This document shows, in pieces, positions 33,689 to 42,324 of a DNA stretch of 64,000 nt; positions within the stretch are counted from its first letter, which is position 1, and the number at the start of each line of letters is the position of its first letter. The notes under the pieces were generated by a model. It was not told the origin of the DNA. It saw only the letters and a list, made by a program, of their open reading frames with translations, and did no database searches. Position numbers and translations under genes: made by a program. Origin of the DNA: Bacteroidota bacterium (GTDB taxonomy: Bacteria; Bacteroidota; Bacteroidia; Chitinophagales; Chitinophagaceae); assembly GCA_018266775.1 (NCBI GenBank), contig JAFDZS010000011.1:131245-195244 (forward strand). The letters are read 5' to 3'.

Positions 33689-33716
33689 AAAAGTTCCGGA
33701 TAAAACCGGAACTTTT
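33689..33716 (-). terminator. Intrinsic terminator after the second LamG gene
   Basis: AAAAGTTCCGG (33689-33699) and CCGGAACTTTT (33706-33716), an 11-bp stem with T-rich flank on the minus strand, 25 bp past the stop. Confidence 0.8.
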
Positions 33717-33740
33717 ATGAATAAGGAAATGGTTAAGGTT

Positions 33741-35348
33741 CTAGTCTTTTACCAGCTTCACACTTTGTCCATTCGCAAATCTTACCAGGTATACGCCTTT
33801 TTCGTAAGCTGATATGTTCAGTGTGGTAATCGTTTGTACAATATTTATTTTCTGAATCAGCTTACCGCTGATATCGGTTACTGCTGCACTGGTATTTAAT
33901 AATGATTTATCAGTGATATTCAGTTTCACCACGTCACGCCCCGGGTTCGGGTACAGCGTTATCGAAATGTCTTTTGCATTTTTAACCAACACTTTTTCAC
34001 TATACGTAAAGCTGCCGTTGATGTCTACCATCTTCAACCGGTAATAATAAACTGATGGTACAATAGCTGTAAGATGATCTGTATATTGATAGTTCTTTAT
34101 TCCTGCGCTGTTGCCGTTGCTGTTAACCGTGGTAATTGTTGTAAAACTGTTGCCATCTTCGCTGCGCTGCAACTCAAACCATTTACTGTTTATTTCTGTT
34201 GCGGTTGACCATAGCAACTGGTTAACACCATTGCCTTTTGTTGCTGAAAACTGAACAAGGCTAACAGGTAATACATTTAATGTAGTAGCGTTGATGGTAT
34301 TTGAAAATGCGCCCTGGCTGCCATAAACAGTTTTGTCAGCAGAAACCTTGAAGTAATAGGTTGTATTTGGATTCAGCCCTGTAACAGTATAAGAGTTGGT
34401 GCCAAAAGGAACATAAAACGGTACGCCGGGGATCACGGTATTAAAATCGGCTTCAGTGGAAACTTCAATACGATAGTTGTCGATATTGCCTGCACCAAAA
34501 GTGGGTGTTGACCAATGTGCATCAAAACTGGTGGTGGTAATATTATCCGCCGCATTGGCTACTGGTACCACCATAGCATAACTGCCAACAAAGTTGCTGG
34601 AGCTGCCGGTATTGGCGAAATTCACCATAATACCGTCATTGCCATTTCCGCTGACATCGGTTAATGTGGTAATGCCGGCATTATTCCCTTCTGCGGTACC
34701 TTGGTCAAAATTATAATAAGCCAGCAGGTTGGCTGGTAAAGCGGAAGTAGTGTTAATCATGTCGAACTGAACCTGGGCAGCCGTCAACGCAACATTATAA
34801 ATACGCACTTCATCCATAGCGCCGGTAAAAAAATAATCAAGGTGCCCGGATTCAGTGTCAAAAAAAGTACCGATATAATTTTGCCCGCTTGCAGAAGTGT
34901 ATGGCTCCAGGGCAGTATAAGTATGACTGTCTACCAATAACCCGTTTCGGTAGAGTTTCGTGGTATTGATACCATCATAGGTAACGGCCATGTGTACCCA
35001 GTGATTATTATCGTTTTTCAACGGGTCAACTACATCATAATGCTCCTGGGTGGGAATGATGTAGTCGTTCGTGGCATTTACATGCTGATCATATTCTAAC
35101 CAAAATGGATCTTTTGATGAGATAATATTTTCAGCAGTAAAAAACGGCCCTTTTTTGATCCATGCTTCTTTAGTGTAAGCCCCGCCTACGGCATAAAAAC
35201 CGGCTGCGGGCCCAATAATTACATAGTCATTGTTTCCGTCGAAGTAAAGTGCATTGCCCTGCGCATAGGTTTTGGTGGTGCCGGTTAGCAGGAATACCAG
35301 CAAGGTTAATTTGAATAGCAAACACCCGGATGTAAATTTCCCTTTCAT
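33741..35348 (-). CDS. Secreted LamG/FN3 protein with type IX sorting tail, paralog
   Basis: 535 residues with the same order as its neighbour: signal peptide, LamG (AQGNALYFDGNNDYVIIG; FTGAMDEVRIYNVALTAAQV), FN3, and a sorting tail (LYPNPGRDVVKLNI; VYLVRFANGQSVKLVKD). The two copies diverge mainly in the LamG loops. Each has its own terminator, so they are separate transcription units. No type IX machinery gene is in the window; the tail implies it is elsewhere in the genome. Confidence 0.88.
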   Translation of the reverse strand: MKGKFTSGCLLFKLTLLVFLLTGTTKTYAQGNALYFDGNNDYVIIGPAAGFYAVGGAYTKEAWIKKGPFFTAENIISSKDPFWLEYDQHVNATNDYIIPTQEHYDVVDPLKNDNNHWVHMAVTYDGINTTKLYRNGLLVDSHTYTALEPYTSASGQNYIGTFFDTESGHLDYFFTGAMDEVRIYNVALTAAQVQFDMINTTSALPANLLAYYNFDQGTAEGNNAGITTLTDVSGNGNDGIMVNFANTGSSSNFVGSYAMVVPVANAADNITTTSFDAHWSTPTFGAGNIDNYRIEVSTEADFNTVIPGVPFYVPFGTNSYTVTGLNPNTTYYFKVSADKTVYGSQGAFSNTINATTLNVLPVSLVQFSATKGNGVNQLLWSTATEINSKWFELQRSEDGNSFTTITTVNSNGNSAGIKNYQYTDHLTAIVPSVYYYRLKMVDINGSFTYSEKVLVKNAKDISITLYPNPGRDVVKLNITDKSLLNTSAAVTDISGKLIQKINIVQTITTLNISAYEKGVYLVRFANGQSVKLVKD

Positions 35349-35603
35349 TTCAGTTGGTTTAAGCGATTTAGTTCAAACTTGGTTCAATAATTATATACAA
35401 ACAAAACTGCTCATACTAATCGTACTAGTAATGATCATATTGGTTATTTGTAAGGATTTTGGTACGGTTAGCTAATTTGCTTTGCTTGTAAAGTTTTGTC
35501 GGGAGTGAAACAAAAATAATAGATTTTTTCTACAATAAATAACCTATATATGATTTTTTAATCGTTTTTTAATACACAATAGTGGAAAACTTTGTATAAA
35601 TGA

Positions 35604-36482
35604 TTATTTAGCAATCAATGTTTTATACCAGGCGGCATATCCATAAAAGGCACCCAAAGCTCCATTGCTGATGTTTCCTATTACTTTATTGGGCTGGGAG
35701 AAAGGGTTACCATTGCTTTGCTGGGCAAATTCCCAGGTATTCCAAAACGTATAGGTGGCCTTATCAATATTGCACAATTTTACCGTTACTGTATCTCCCC
35801 GTTTAAAAAAGTTACTGTCTGCGGATATCTTATTATTACGGTCAACGCCGGGATCCACCTGTATTTCATAAGTGGTTCCGTCAATAATGGCATCATCAAA
35901 AACAGAATTTTCACCCGGTAAAAAATTACCACTGTTCTTTTTGGTGAAATAGCGAACATAATTTCCCAATCCGGGAGGATCGGTGGTTCGGGTCATTAAA
36001 ACTCTTTTATTGGTATCGGGATTAAGGGGAGCCGGTTTAAACCAAAGTGAATCCGGGTATTTGGTTAAAGCAGGAATGGTGGTTTGTGCATCGTATTCCT
36101 TTCCTTCAGCCATTATGTGCAATGTATATTGTGTATTGAACTGGCCGGGGAAGGAAGTAGCCAGGTTTGCCGTATCAATAGTATAATAATACGCCGTATA
36201 ACCGCCACCCAATGGCAGGGCATATTCTTTCATCGTATGGGTTAAGGTACCATTGGAAATGGTTACAACAGCATTGTGTACAAAGGAACCCGCAAGTAAA
36301 GCCGGTGAAATGGTACTGAAATAGCCGAAGCTTTTGGTGAGTACAACCGTTGGGGCTACCCCGTTTTCAATCTGTGCATCAACCACCAGTACATCATCAG
36401 CATTCTTGAGGTCAAAGTTGATATTCTTTTCGCAAGAAGTGAAGGTAATTACGATGATGACCAGGCAAAAAAAATGTTTCAT
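35604..36482 (-). CDS. DUF4249 domain-containing lipoprotein
   Basis: 292 residues. Lipoprotein signal MKHFFCLVIIVITFTSC, then the DUF4249 beta-sandwich start N-A-D-D-V-L-V-V-D-A-Q-I-E-N-G and a C-terminal YTFWNTWEFAQQSNGNPFSQP that is highly typical. DUF4249 proteins usually pair with a TonB-dependent receptor in Bacteroidota; none is adjacent here. A perfect -7 box (TACATTTG on the minus strand, 36497-36490) ends seven bases before the ATG. Confidence 0.85.
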   Translation of the reverse strand: MKHFFCLVIIVITFTSCEKNINFDLKNADDVLVVDAQIENGVAPTVVLTKSFGYFSTISPALLAGSFVHNAVVTISNGTLTHTMKEYALPLGGGYTAYYYTIDTANLATSFPGQFNTQYTLHIMAEGKEYDAQTTIPALTKYPDSLWFKPAPLNPDTNKRVLMTRTTDPPGLGNYVRYFTKKNSGNFLPGENSVFDDAIIDGTTYEIQVDPGVDRNNKISADSNFFKRGDTVTVKLCNIDKATYTFWNTWEFAQQSNGNPFSQPNKVIGNISNGALGAFYGYAAWYKTLIAK

Positions 36483-36489
36483 AGCTGTG

Positions 36490-36497
36490 CAAATGTA
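36490..36497 (-). promoter_or_regulatory. -7 promoter box of the DUF4249 gene
   Basis: TACATTTG on the minus strand, exact TAnnTTTG, seven bases before the start codon; suggests a leaderless or near-leaderless mRNA. Confidence 0.5.
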
Positions 36498-36565
36498 AGA
36501 ACTGATTCTAATGCTACCAGATCCCTCTTTGTTAATTCATTAAACAAAGTTTAAAAAAAATGGTT

Positions 36566-36597
36566 TAAAAAAAATCCTTCCCGAAACCGGGAAGGAT
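36566..36597 (-). terminator. Intrinsic terminator of the sigma factor gene
   Basis: ATCCTTCCCG (36574-36583) and CGGGAAGGAT (36588-36597) around AAAC, followed on the minus strand by eight T. Confidence 0.88.
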
Positions 36598-36625
36598 CAC
36601 AGAAGGAAAACCCATCAAAATATGA

Positions 36626-37483
36626 TTAACCTAAATAGGCTTTTAATGCACCACTATAGCGGGCTTTTTGTAATCTTTTAATTGCCCTTTCCTTAATCTG
36701 GCGGATACGTTCTTTGGTAAGATCGTATTTCTGTCCAATCTGTTCAATAGTTACGCCATTTTCTCCATCCAGTCCAAAATAAGCATTTACAATCTCTGCT
36801 TCTCTAGGGCTTAAAGATTTTAAAACGCGGCGGATCTCATTCTTTAATGAATCGTGCATTACATCTTCATCCGTTTCATCACCACCTTTCAGCAGGTCGC
36901 CCATAGCCACATCCTCCGCTTCGTGCACAGGTGCATCCAGCGATGTGTGACGGGTGTTGCTCTGGAAGATGTTGTTGATTTCAGTTTCACTCATCTCAAG
37001 CAATTCCGCTAACTCTTCTGTTGATGGCTCACGTTCATGTTCCTGTTCAAAAGCCATGTAAGCTTTGTTAGCTTTGTTATAGGTGCCAATTTTGTTTTGA
37101 GGCAGGCGGACTAATCTACCCTGCTCTGCCAACGCCTGTAAAATGGACTGGCGAATCCACCATACCGCGTACGAAATGAATTTGAAACCTTTGGTTTCGT
37201 CAAAGCGCTGTGCTGCTTTGATCAGGCCGAGGTTACCCTCGTTAATTAAATCGCTAAGAGAAAGCCCCTGGTGCTGGTACTGCTTAGCCACAGATACCAC
37301 AAAACGTAAGTTGGCCTGCACCAATTTGTCCAATGCCCGCTGATCCCCCATTTTGATTTTTTGAGCCAAAATGGTTTCCTCTTCCGGAGTGATCATAGAG
37401 ATCTTCGAAATTTCCTGCAAATACTTCTCCACCGCTTGTGAATCACGGTTGGTAATTTGCGTTGCGATCTTTAGTTGCCTCAT
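36626..37483 (-). CDS. rpoD: Primary RNA polymerase sigma factor
   Basis: 285 residues. Regions 1.2 (SQAVEKYLQEISKISMITPEEE), 2 (ANLRFVVSVAKQYQHQGLSLSDLINEGNLGLIKAAQRFDETKGFKFISYAVWWIRQSI), 3 and 4 (LSPREAEIVNAYFGLDGENGVTIEQIGQKYDLTKERIRQIKERAIKRL) are all present, while region 1.1 is missing. This compact form is the housekeeping sigma of Bacteroidota, which recognises the TTTG / TAnnTTTG promoters seen in this window. A matching box lies at 37587-37594, about 100 bp upstream. It is followed by a strong terminator. Confidence 0.95.
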   Translation of the reverse strand: MRQLKIATQITNRDSQAVEKYLQEISKISMITPEEETILAQKIKMGDQRALDKLVQANLRFVVSVAKQYQHQGLSLSDLINEGNLGLIKAAQRFDETKGFKFISYAVWWIRQSILQALAEQGRLVRLPQNKIGTYNKANKAYMAFEQEHEREPSTEELAELLEMSETEINNIFQSNTRHTSLDAPVHEAEDVAMGDLLKGGDETDEDVMHDSLKNEIRRVLKSLSPREAEIVNAYFGLDGENGVTIEQIGQKYDLTKERIRQIKERAIKRLQKARYSGALKAYLG

Positions 37484-37586
37484 TGTACTGTATTAAGACT
37501 GTTTGATTTCTCCTTATTAAGACATATTTACAGGCGAAAATGTTGCAAATGAATAGTTAATGCCTCAAATCTCTGGAAATAGTGTG

Positions 37587-37594
37587 CAAAATTA
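37587..37594 (-). promoter_or_regulatory. -7 promoter box of the sigma factor gene
   Basis: TAATTTTG on the minus strand, exact consensus, about 100 bases before the start codon; gives a leader long enough for regulation. Confidence 0.45.
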
Positions 37595-37689
37595 CATTAT
37601 TAAGGCCGTATTTCATAGCGTTTGTGTAAAAAAGGAGTCATTAGTGGATAACCGGTAATGGCCTTGTGGTACAACTTCGGGTGTGCCTG

Positions 37690-37760
37690 TAGCGTGATGC
37701 TGGATGCTTGATGCTGGATGCTGGATGCTTGATGCTTGATGCTGGATGTTGGATCCTTGA
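37690..37760. repeat. GATGCTG/GATGCTT tandem repeat
   Basis: Seven-base units GATGCTG, GATGCTT and GATGTTG alternate about nine times, decaying at the right end (GGATCCTTGATACTTAATACT). Confidence 0.75.
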
Positions 37761-37805
37761 TACTTAATACTTCACCAATTCCCATTCCCTTCCTATCTTT
37801 AATGC

Positions 37806-38825
37806 ATGATAACCGATTTACGTTCTGACACTTTTACCAAACCCTCACCTGCAATGCTGGAATTTATGTTTAAAGCACCGGTTGGTGATGATGTTTTTGG
37901 AGAAGACGCCTCTGTTAACAAAGTGGAAGCTATTACCGCAGACCTGTTTGGTATGGAAGCTGCACTTTTTTGTCCGAGTGGAACCATGACCAACCAGATA
38001 GGTATTAAATGCCATACCCAGCCTGGCGATGAAGTGATCTGCGAAAAAATGAGCCACGTGTATATTTATGAAGGCGGGGGTATTGCCTTTAACAGCGGAA
38101 GCCAGGTAAAAGCCATTGAAGGTGACCGCGGCAGAATTACTGCCGACCAGGTTGAAGAATCCATTAATCCGGATGATGTGCATAAAGCCCGTACCAGTCT
38201 GGTAAGCCTCGAAAATACCGCAAACCGTGGTGGTGGAAGTTGTTATGATTTCTCTGAAATTCAAAAGATTAAAGCGGTTTGTTTAAAAAATAAATTGAAT
38301 TTACACCTTGACGGAGCACGGCTTTGGAATGCACTGGTGGCACAAAATGAAACACCCAAACAATATGGTGAACTGTTTGATAGTATTTCTGTTTGCCTGA
38401 GCAAAGGCATGGGTGCACCGGTAGGCAGTTTATTGCTGGGCAAAAAAGAGTATATCAAAAAAGCAAGAAGGGTTAGAAAAGTTTTCGGCGGCGGTATGCG
38501 CCAGGCCGGATATCTTGCTGCGGCAGGAATCTATGCCATTGAAAATAATATCAGCCGGCTGGCAGAAGACCATCAACATGCCAAACAGATTGCTGACGCA
38601 TTGGGAAAAAAAGATTTCATCAGCAGGATCATGCCTGTTGAAACCAATATCATCATTTTTGAAGTAAAAGGGGCCGCATACACTGCCCAATCGTTTTGCG
38701 ATTATCTTAACCGTCATGATATACTTTGCCTGCCCATTTCCCCGTTACAGGTGCGTATGGTTACGCACCTGGATGTAACAGCAGCTATGATTAACCATTT
38801 AGTATCGATCATTGAAGCAATGTAA
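37806..38825 (+). CDS. ltaE: Low-specificity L-threonine aldolase
   Basis: 339 residues. Pyridoxal-phosphate enzyme that splits threonine or allo-threonine into glycine and acetaldehyde. MITDLRSDTFTKPS, FGEDASVNKVE, FCPSGTMTNQIG, NLHLDGARLWNA and the PLP-lysine segment SVCLSKGMGAPVGS are diagnostic. ATG 37806 is chosen because it starts the conserved DLRSDT block; an ATG at 37802 is out of frame. A TATCTTTA element ends four bases upstream. Confidence 0.93.
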   Translation: MITDLRSDTFTKPSPAMLEFMFKAPVGDDVFGEDASVNKVEAITADLFGMEAALFCPSGTMTNQIGIKCHTQPGDEVICEKMSHVYIYEGGGIAFNSGSQVKAIEGDRGRITADQVEESINPDDVHKARTSLVSLENTANRGGGSCYDFSEIQKIKAVCLKNKLNLHLDGARLWNALVAQNETPKQYGELFDSISVCLSKGMGAPVGSLLLGKKEYIKKARRVRKVFGGGMRQAGYLAAAGIYAIENNISRLAEDHQHAKQIADALGKKDFISRIMPVETNIIIFEVKGAAYTAQSFCDYLNRHDILCLPISPLQVRMVTHLDVTAAMINHLVSIIEAM

Positions 38826-38902
38826 AAAGCTTTAAAAGTCAAACTATAATTCAGCCTCAACCCACCATAATCGTCATCCGCGAAAGGCAGCTTTTATTAA
38901 GG

Positions 38903-39265
38903 GTGCTTAAACTGTATATCGTAATCAACGATACCCATTTTTACGAACTGAAAGAACAGGAACCGTTAATCATTGAAGAAAATAAATTACCGGTAAAACT
39001 GGTGGCAAAAAATGGTTTCCATTTCTCAAAACCATTATTCATCCGTAAACATAAAAATGATACTGTACTTGTAGGAATTGGCTGTGAGGCCGATAATGGC
39101 CGTTTATGGGGTGGTGTTGTACTGAGCGGATTATTATTTACTATTTATTTTGCCACAGGTTTCCGCATATTATTGCTTTTGGCAAACGTACCACTCCTCT
39201 ACCTCGTCTATAAATTTTTTATCAAACCCGGAGAATTCATCACTGCCGATATCATCAAAAGATAA
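38903..39265 (+). CDS. Small membrane protein, function unknown
   Basis: 120 residues from GTG 38903; the frame stays open back to 38816 but offers no start. A soluble N-terminal part (about 1-65, LYIVINDTHFYELKEQEPLIIEE) is followed by two hydrophobic segments (about 71-84 and 88-106, GFRILLLLANVPLLYLVYKFFI). No family is recognised. It lies between the aldolase and pgi in the same direction and may share a transcript with them. Confidence 0.65.
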   Translation: MLKLYIVINDTHFYELKEQEPLIIEENKLPVKLVAKNGFHFSKPLFIRKHKNDTVLVGIGCEADNGRLWGGVVLSGLLFTIYFATGFRILLLLANVPLLYLVYKFFIKPGEFITADIIKR

Positions 39266-39312
39266 ACTCAGCTTTTTTAGATAACTTTATGTTTCAATAA
39301 AGCAACATTACC

Positions 39313-40908
39313 GTGAGTTTTCCCAGTATCAACCCCACTGCAACACCCGCCTGGAACGCATTACAACAACATTATACTGAAATGAAACAGGTACACATGA
39401 AAGACCTGTTCAAAAGTGATTCAGCCAGGTATGACCGTTTCTCCATTCAACTGGATGAAATCTTGTTTGACTATTCAAAAAATATCATAACCGCAGATAC
39501 GGTGCAGTTACTGCTGCAATTGGCAACAGAAACAAAATTAGCAACAGCTATTGAAGCCATGTTTTCAGGAGAAAAAATTAATGGTACTGAAAACCGGGCG
39601 GTGCTGCATACCGCCTTACGTAATTTTTCCGGCCAGCCGGTGAGGGTGGATGGAAAAGATGTGCTGCCCGATGTAAAAAATGTTCAGACCCAGATGAAAG
39701 CATTTTGTGGTAAGGTGCACAGCGGGGAATGGAAAGGCTATACCGGGAAAAAAATCCGCTATATAGTTAATATTGGCATCGGCGGCAGCGACCTGGGACC
39801 GGTAATGGTAACGGAAGCTTTAAAACCTTACTGGATTGAAGGTATGCAGGCGTATTTTGTCAGCAATGTGGACGGTACACATATTGCTGAAACATTAAAA
39901 AAAATCACGCCCGATGAAACGCTTTTTTTGATTGCTTCAAAAACATTCACCACGCAGGAAACCATGACCAATGCACACACTGCAAGGAACTGGTTTGTAC
40001 AGCATGCCGGTGATGAAACACAGGTGGCTAAACATTTTGTTGCATTGTCCACCAACGAAACAGAAGTCTCCAAATTTGGTATTGCTGTTGAAAATATGTT
40101 TGGCTTTTGGGATTGGGTTGGTGGCCGCTACAGTTTGTGGAGTGCCATCGGTTTATCTATTGCCCTAACGGTTGGGTATGATCATTTTGAGGAATTGCTG
40201 AAAGGCGCCCACGCTGCGGATCTGCATTTCCGTAAAACGCCATTTGAAAAAAACATCCCGGTGATCATGGCTTTAGTTGGTTTATGGTACGGAAATTTCT
40301 TCGGCACCACTACGGAAGCTATTCTTCCCTACGACCAGTACATGCACCGTTTTGCAGCATACTTTCAGCAGGGCAATATGGAAAGCAATGGCAAATATGT
40401 TGACCGCAATACCAATAAAGTAACTTACAGCACGGGTCCTGTTATCTGGGGCGAACCGGGCACTAACGGCCAGCATGCTTTTTACCAATTGATCCACCAG
40501 GGCACACAAATCATTCCCTGCGATTTTATTGCACCTGCCATATCACACAATCCCATTGGCGACCATCATCAAAAATTATTAAGCAATTTTTTTGCACAAA
40601 CTGAAGCATTGATGAATGGAACCACACACGAAAATCCTTACCGGGTTTTTGAAGGCAACCGGCCAACCAATTCTTTCTTAGTAAAACAAATTACACCTTT
40701 CAATTTGGGTGAATTGATTGCCCTGTATGAGCATAAGATTTTTGTTCAGGGTGTAATCTGGAACATTTACAGTTTCGATCAGTGGGGTGTGGAACTGGGT
40801 AAAGCGCTGGCCAATAAAATTTTACCGGAACTGGTGAATGAAGGCACAATTACTTCCCATGATTCCTCTACCAACGGGCTCATCAATGCGTATAAAAAAA
40901 TGCGCTGA
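39313..40908 (+). CDS. pgi: Glucose-6-phosphate isomerase
   Basis: 531 residues from GTG 39313. Interconverts glucose-6-phosphate and fructose-6-phosphate. The signatures [16 protein letters not shown] (about 150-165) and [17 protein letters not shown] (about 380), together with [10 protein letters not shown] and the C-terminal [18 protein letters not shown], place it in the E. coli-like PGI group. Position and length are normal. It is followed by a degenerate direct repeat. Confidence 0.96.
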   Translation: MSFPSINPTATPAWNALQQHYTEMKQVHMKDLFKSDSARYDRFSIQLDEILFDYSKNIITADTVQLLLQLATETKLATAIEAMFSGEKINGTENRAVLHTALRNFSGQPVRVDGKDVLPDVKNVQTQMKAFCGKVHSGEWKGYTGKKIRYIVNIGIGGSDLGPVMVTEALKPYWIEGMQAYFVSNVDGTHIAETLKKITPDETLFLIASKTFTTQETMTNAHTARNWFVQHAGDETQVAKHFVALSTNETEVSKFGIAVENMFGFWDWVGGRYSLWSAIGLSIALTVGYDHFEELLKGAHAADLHFRKTPFEKNIPVIMALVGLWYGNFFGTTTEAILPYDQYMHRFAAYFQQGNMESNGKYVDRNTNKVTYSTGPVIWGEPGTNGQHAFYQLIHQGTQIIPCDFIAPAISHNPIGDHHQKLLSNFFAQTEALMNGTTHENPYRVFEGNRPTNSFLVKQITPFNLGELIALYEHKIFVQGVIWNIYSFDQWGVELGKALANKILPELVNEGTITSHDSSTNGLINAYKKMR

Positions 40909-40914
40909 AGAAAT

Positions 40915-41132
40915 GGGTAAGATTGCTGCAGATGCGCAGATGATACCACGCTTTTTGGCAATTGTAAAAATCTGTGAACATCAGTTCAAATCAGCGTTTT
41001 CTGTGTTCTATTTTCTAAAAAGTACCAGGAACTGTCATTGGGAAGATTGCCGCAGATGATACCACGCTCTTTGGTGATTGTAAAAATCGTGAACATCAGT
41101 TCAATCAGCGTTATCTGCATTCTATTTTCTTA
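40915..41132. repeat. Two degenerate copies of a roughly 105-bp repeat
   Basis: Copy 1 (40915-41022) and copy 2 (41039-41132) share AAGATTG-GCAGATG-ATACCACGCT, TTGTAAAAATC and GAACATCAGTTCAA-TCAGCGTT, then TTCTATTTTCT. Copy 2 ends in the stop codon of the next (minus) gene. It resembles dispersed intergenic repeats seen in Bacteroidota genomes. Confidence 0.75.
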
Positions 41133-41618
41133 ATAAACATCAGGAACGGTCAATTGAATTTCGTTAGTTATAGTAACGGCAAAAGCTGTTTTTCCCAAAC
41201 TGCCCTTCAGTAAAATTCTTTTCACTGCATTATGTTGAGGTGAAGGGGACTGATCTGCGTTGATAAATACTTTCCAGGCATGATTTCCTTTTCGCGGGGA
41301 GAAAAAAACAGTTTTACCCGTTGCCGCATTTATTCCCACGTTGGTTCCTTTTTCTTCTTCATCTGCCAATGCAGCAGGATATGCTGTATTATTGATCCAC
41401 ACAGAATCAATTTTTGGTTTGCTGCTATATTTACATTCAATCAAAATAAACCGGGTTATGCCTGGTGGTGGGTTGACCTTGTTGCCATTATCATCCACCA
41501 TTTGAGTGCCTGGCAGGGTGATGGTATAAAATGCTCTTGCCTTTTGAATTTTATTTTGTGCATGGCTGATTGCCGTTATAAAAAACAGCAAGGATAGTAA
41601 AGCCAGTCCTTTTTTCAT
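41130..41618 (-). CDS. Exported hypothetical protein
   Basis: 162 residues from ATG 41618, giving a clean signal peptide (MKKGLALLSLLFFITAISHAQ). The mature part is beta-rich with RFILIECKYSSKPKIDSVWIN and a final strand VTITNEIQLTVPDVY. No family is recognised. A longer frame to 41741 would place unrelated residues before the signal. It lies beside the repeat, whose second copy overlaps its stop. Confidence 0.7.
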   Translation of the reverse strand: MKKGLALLSLLFFITAISHAQNKIQKARAFYTITLPGTQMVDDNGNKVNPPPGITRFILIECKYSSKPKIDSVWINNTAYPAALADEEEKGTNVGINAATGKTVFFSPRKGNHAWKVFINADQSPSPQHNAVKRILLKGSLGKTAFAVTITNEIQLTVPDVY

Positions 41619-41705
41619 TGTAACTATTTTATTAAAATACTTATTGGCAAAGATGTTACCGCTTACAGGATTAAATATAAAGCATGCACCAAACTTCACG
41701 CAACG

Positions 41706-41735
41706 AAAAAGCCCTCTCCGGAAGAAAAGGGCTTT
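41706..41735 (-). terminator. Intrinsic terminator after DUF3276
   Basis: AAAGCCCT (41708-41715) and AGGGCTTT (41728-41735), T-rich on the minus strand, 27 bp after the stop. Confidence 0.75.
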
Positions 41736-41761
41736 CAGCAATTAGTTTTGGTTGGTGTGTA

Positions 41762-42211
41762 TTACCATTTGTCTACTTCCTCGTGACTGCCATTATCAAC
41801 TGCAGGCGCTGATGGCGCTGGTGCCGTTTCTTCGGCAGGCGTGTCAGTCTTTTGAGGTGCACTGGCTTCTGGTGCCGCTGCTGTTGAGCCGCCTTCTGCC
41901 CCGCCTTCTCCTTCATAAGGAGTGTCGTGATTGAATGCATCGAAATCAAAGTTTGGCATCAGTTCTGTCTTTACATAATCAACAGCTTCTCCCAACCCCT
42001 TTAAGAATTTATTGAAATCTTCCTTGTATAAAAATATTTTGTGCCTTTCATACCCGTCACTGTCAAACTTCTTACGGCTCTCGGTAATAGTTAAATAAAA
42101 GTCGTTACCACGTGTTTCCCTTACATCAAAAAAGTAAGTTCTGCGTTTCCCTGCACGTATGCGTTGGCTGTAAACGCTTTCCATTTTTTTGTCGTTGTTT
42201 TCGTACGCCAC
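41762..42211 (-). CDS. DUF3276 (Pur-alpha-like) nucleic-acid-binding protein
   Basis: 149 residues from GTG 42211 (MAYENNDKKMES); ATG 42184 is an alternative start. The core SQRIRAGKRRTYFFDVRETRGNDFYLTITESRKKF and KIFLYKEDFNKFLKGLGEAVDYVKTELMP match DUF3276, the PUR-alpha-like family of Bacteroidota and spirochetes, which binds RNA/DNA. The last 50 residues are Ala/Pro/Glu-rich and probably disordered. Its promoter is one of the best in the window. Confidence 0.9.
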   Translation of the reverse strand: MAYENNDKKMESVYSQRIRAGKRRTYFFDVRETRGNDFYLTITESRKKFDSDGYERHKIFLYKEDFNKFLKGLGEAVDYVKTELMPNFDFDAFNHDTPYEGEGGAEGGSTAAAPEASAPQKTDTPAEETAPAPSAPAVDNGSHEEVDKW

Positions 42212-42261
42212 TGTTTTAGTTGTTTTTAGTTTTAAACGATAACCCTGTTTTTTGGGCAAGG

Positions 42262-42291
42262 CAAAGATAAAATTGTTTTTGAAACCGCAAA
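42262..42291 (-). promoter_or_regulatory. Promoter of the DUF3276 gene
   Basis: On the minus strand TTTG (42291-42288), an 18-bp spacer and TATCTTTG (42269-42262), a full match to the Bacteroidota -33/-7 pair. Start of transcription about 45 bases before the GTG. Confidence 0.65.
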
Positions 42292-42324
42292 ATTTAAGTG
42301 CAGTTATTATCCCCATCTTGTGTA

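Larger units (their letters stand above)
37484..37805. other. Intergenic stretch with promoter and tandem repeat
   Basis: Contains the likely rpoD promoter box (37587-37594, TAATTTTG on minus), the GATGCTG tandem repeat (37690-37760), and a -7-like TATCTTTA (37794-37801) just before the threonine aldolase ATG. The 61-residue minus frame at 37600-37785 is made mostly of the repeat and is not a gene. Confidence 0.55.

Noticed and set aside
37690..37760. CRISPR array
   Set aside because: Heptamer units with no spacers.
37600..37785. 61-residue minus-strand frame
   Set aside because: Translation of the GATGCTG repeat array (repeated Ser-Ile-Lys/Gln-His), not a gene.
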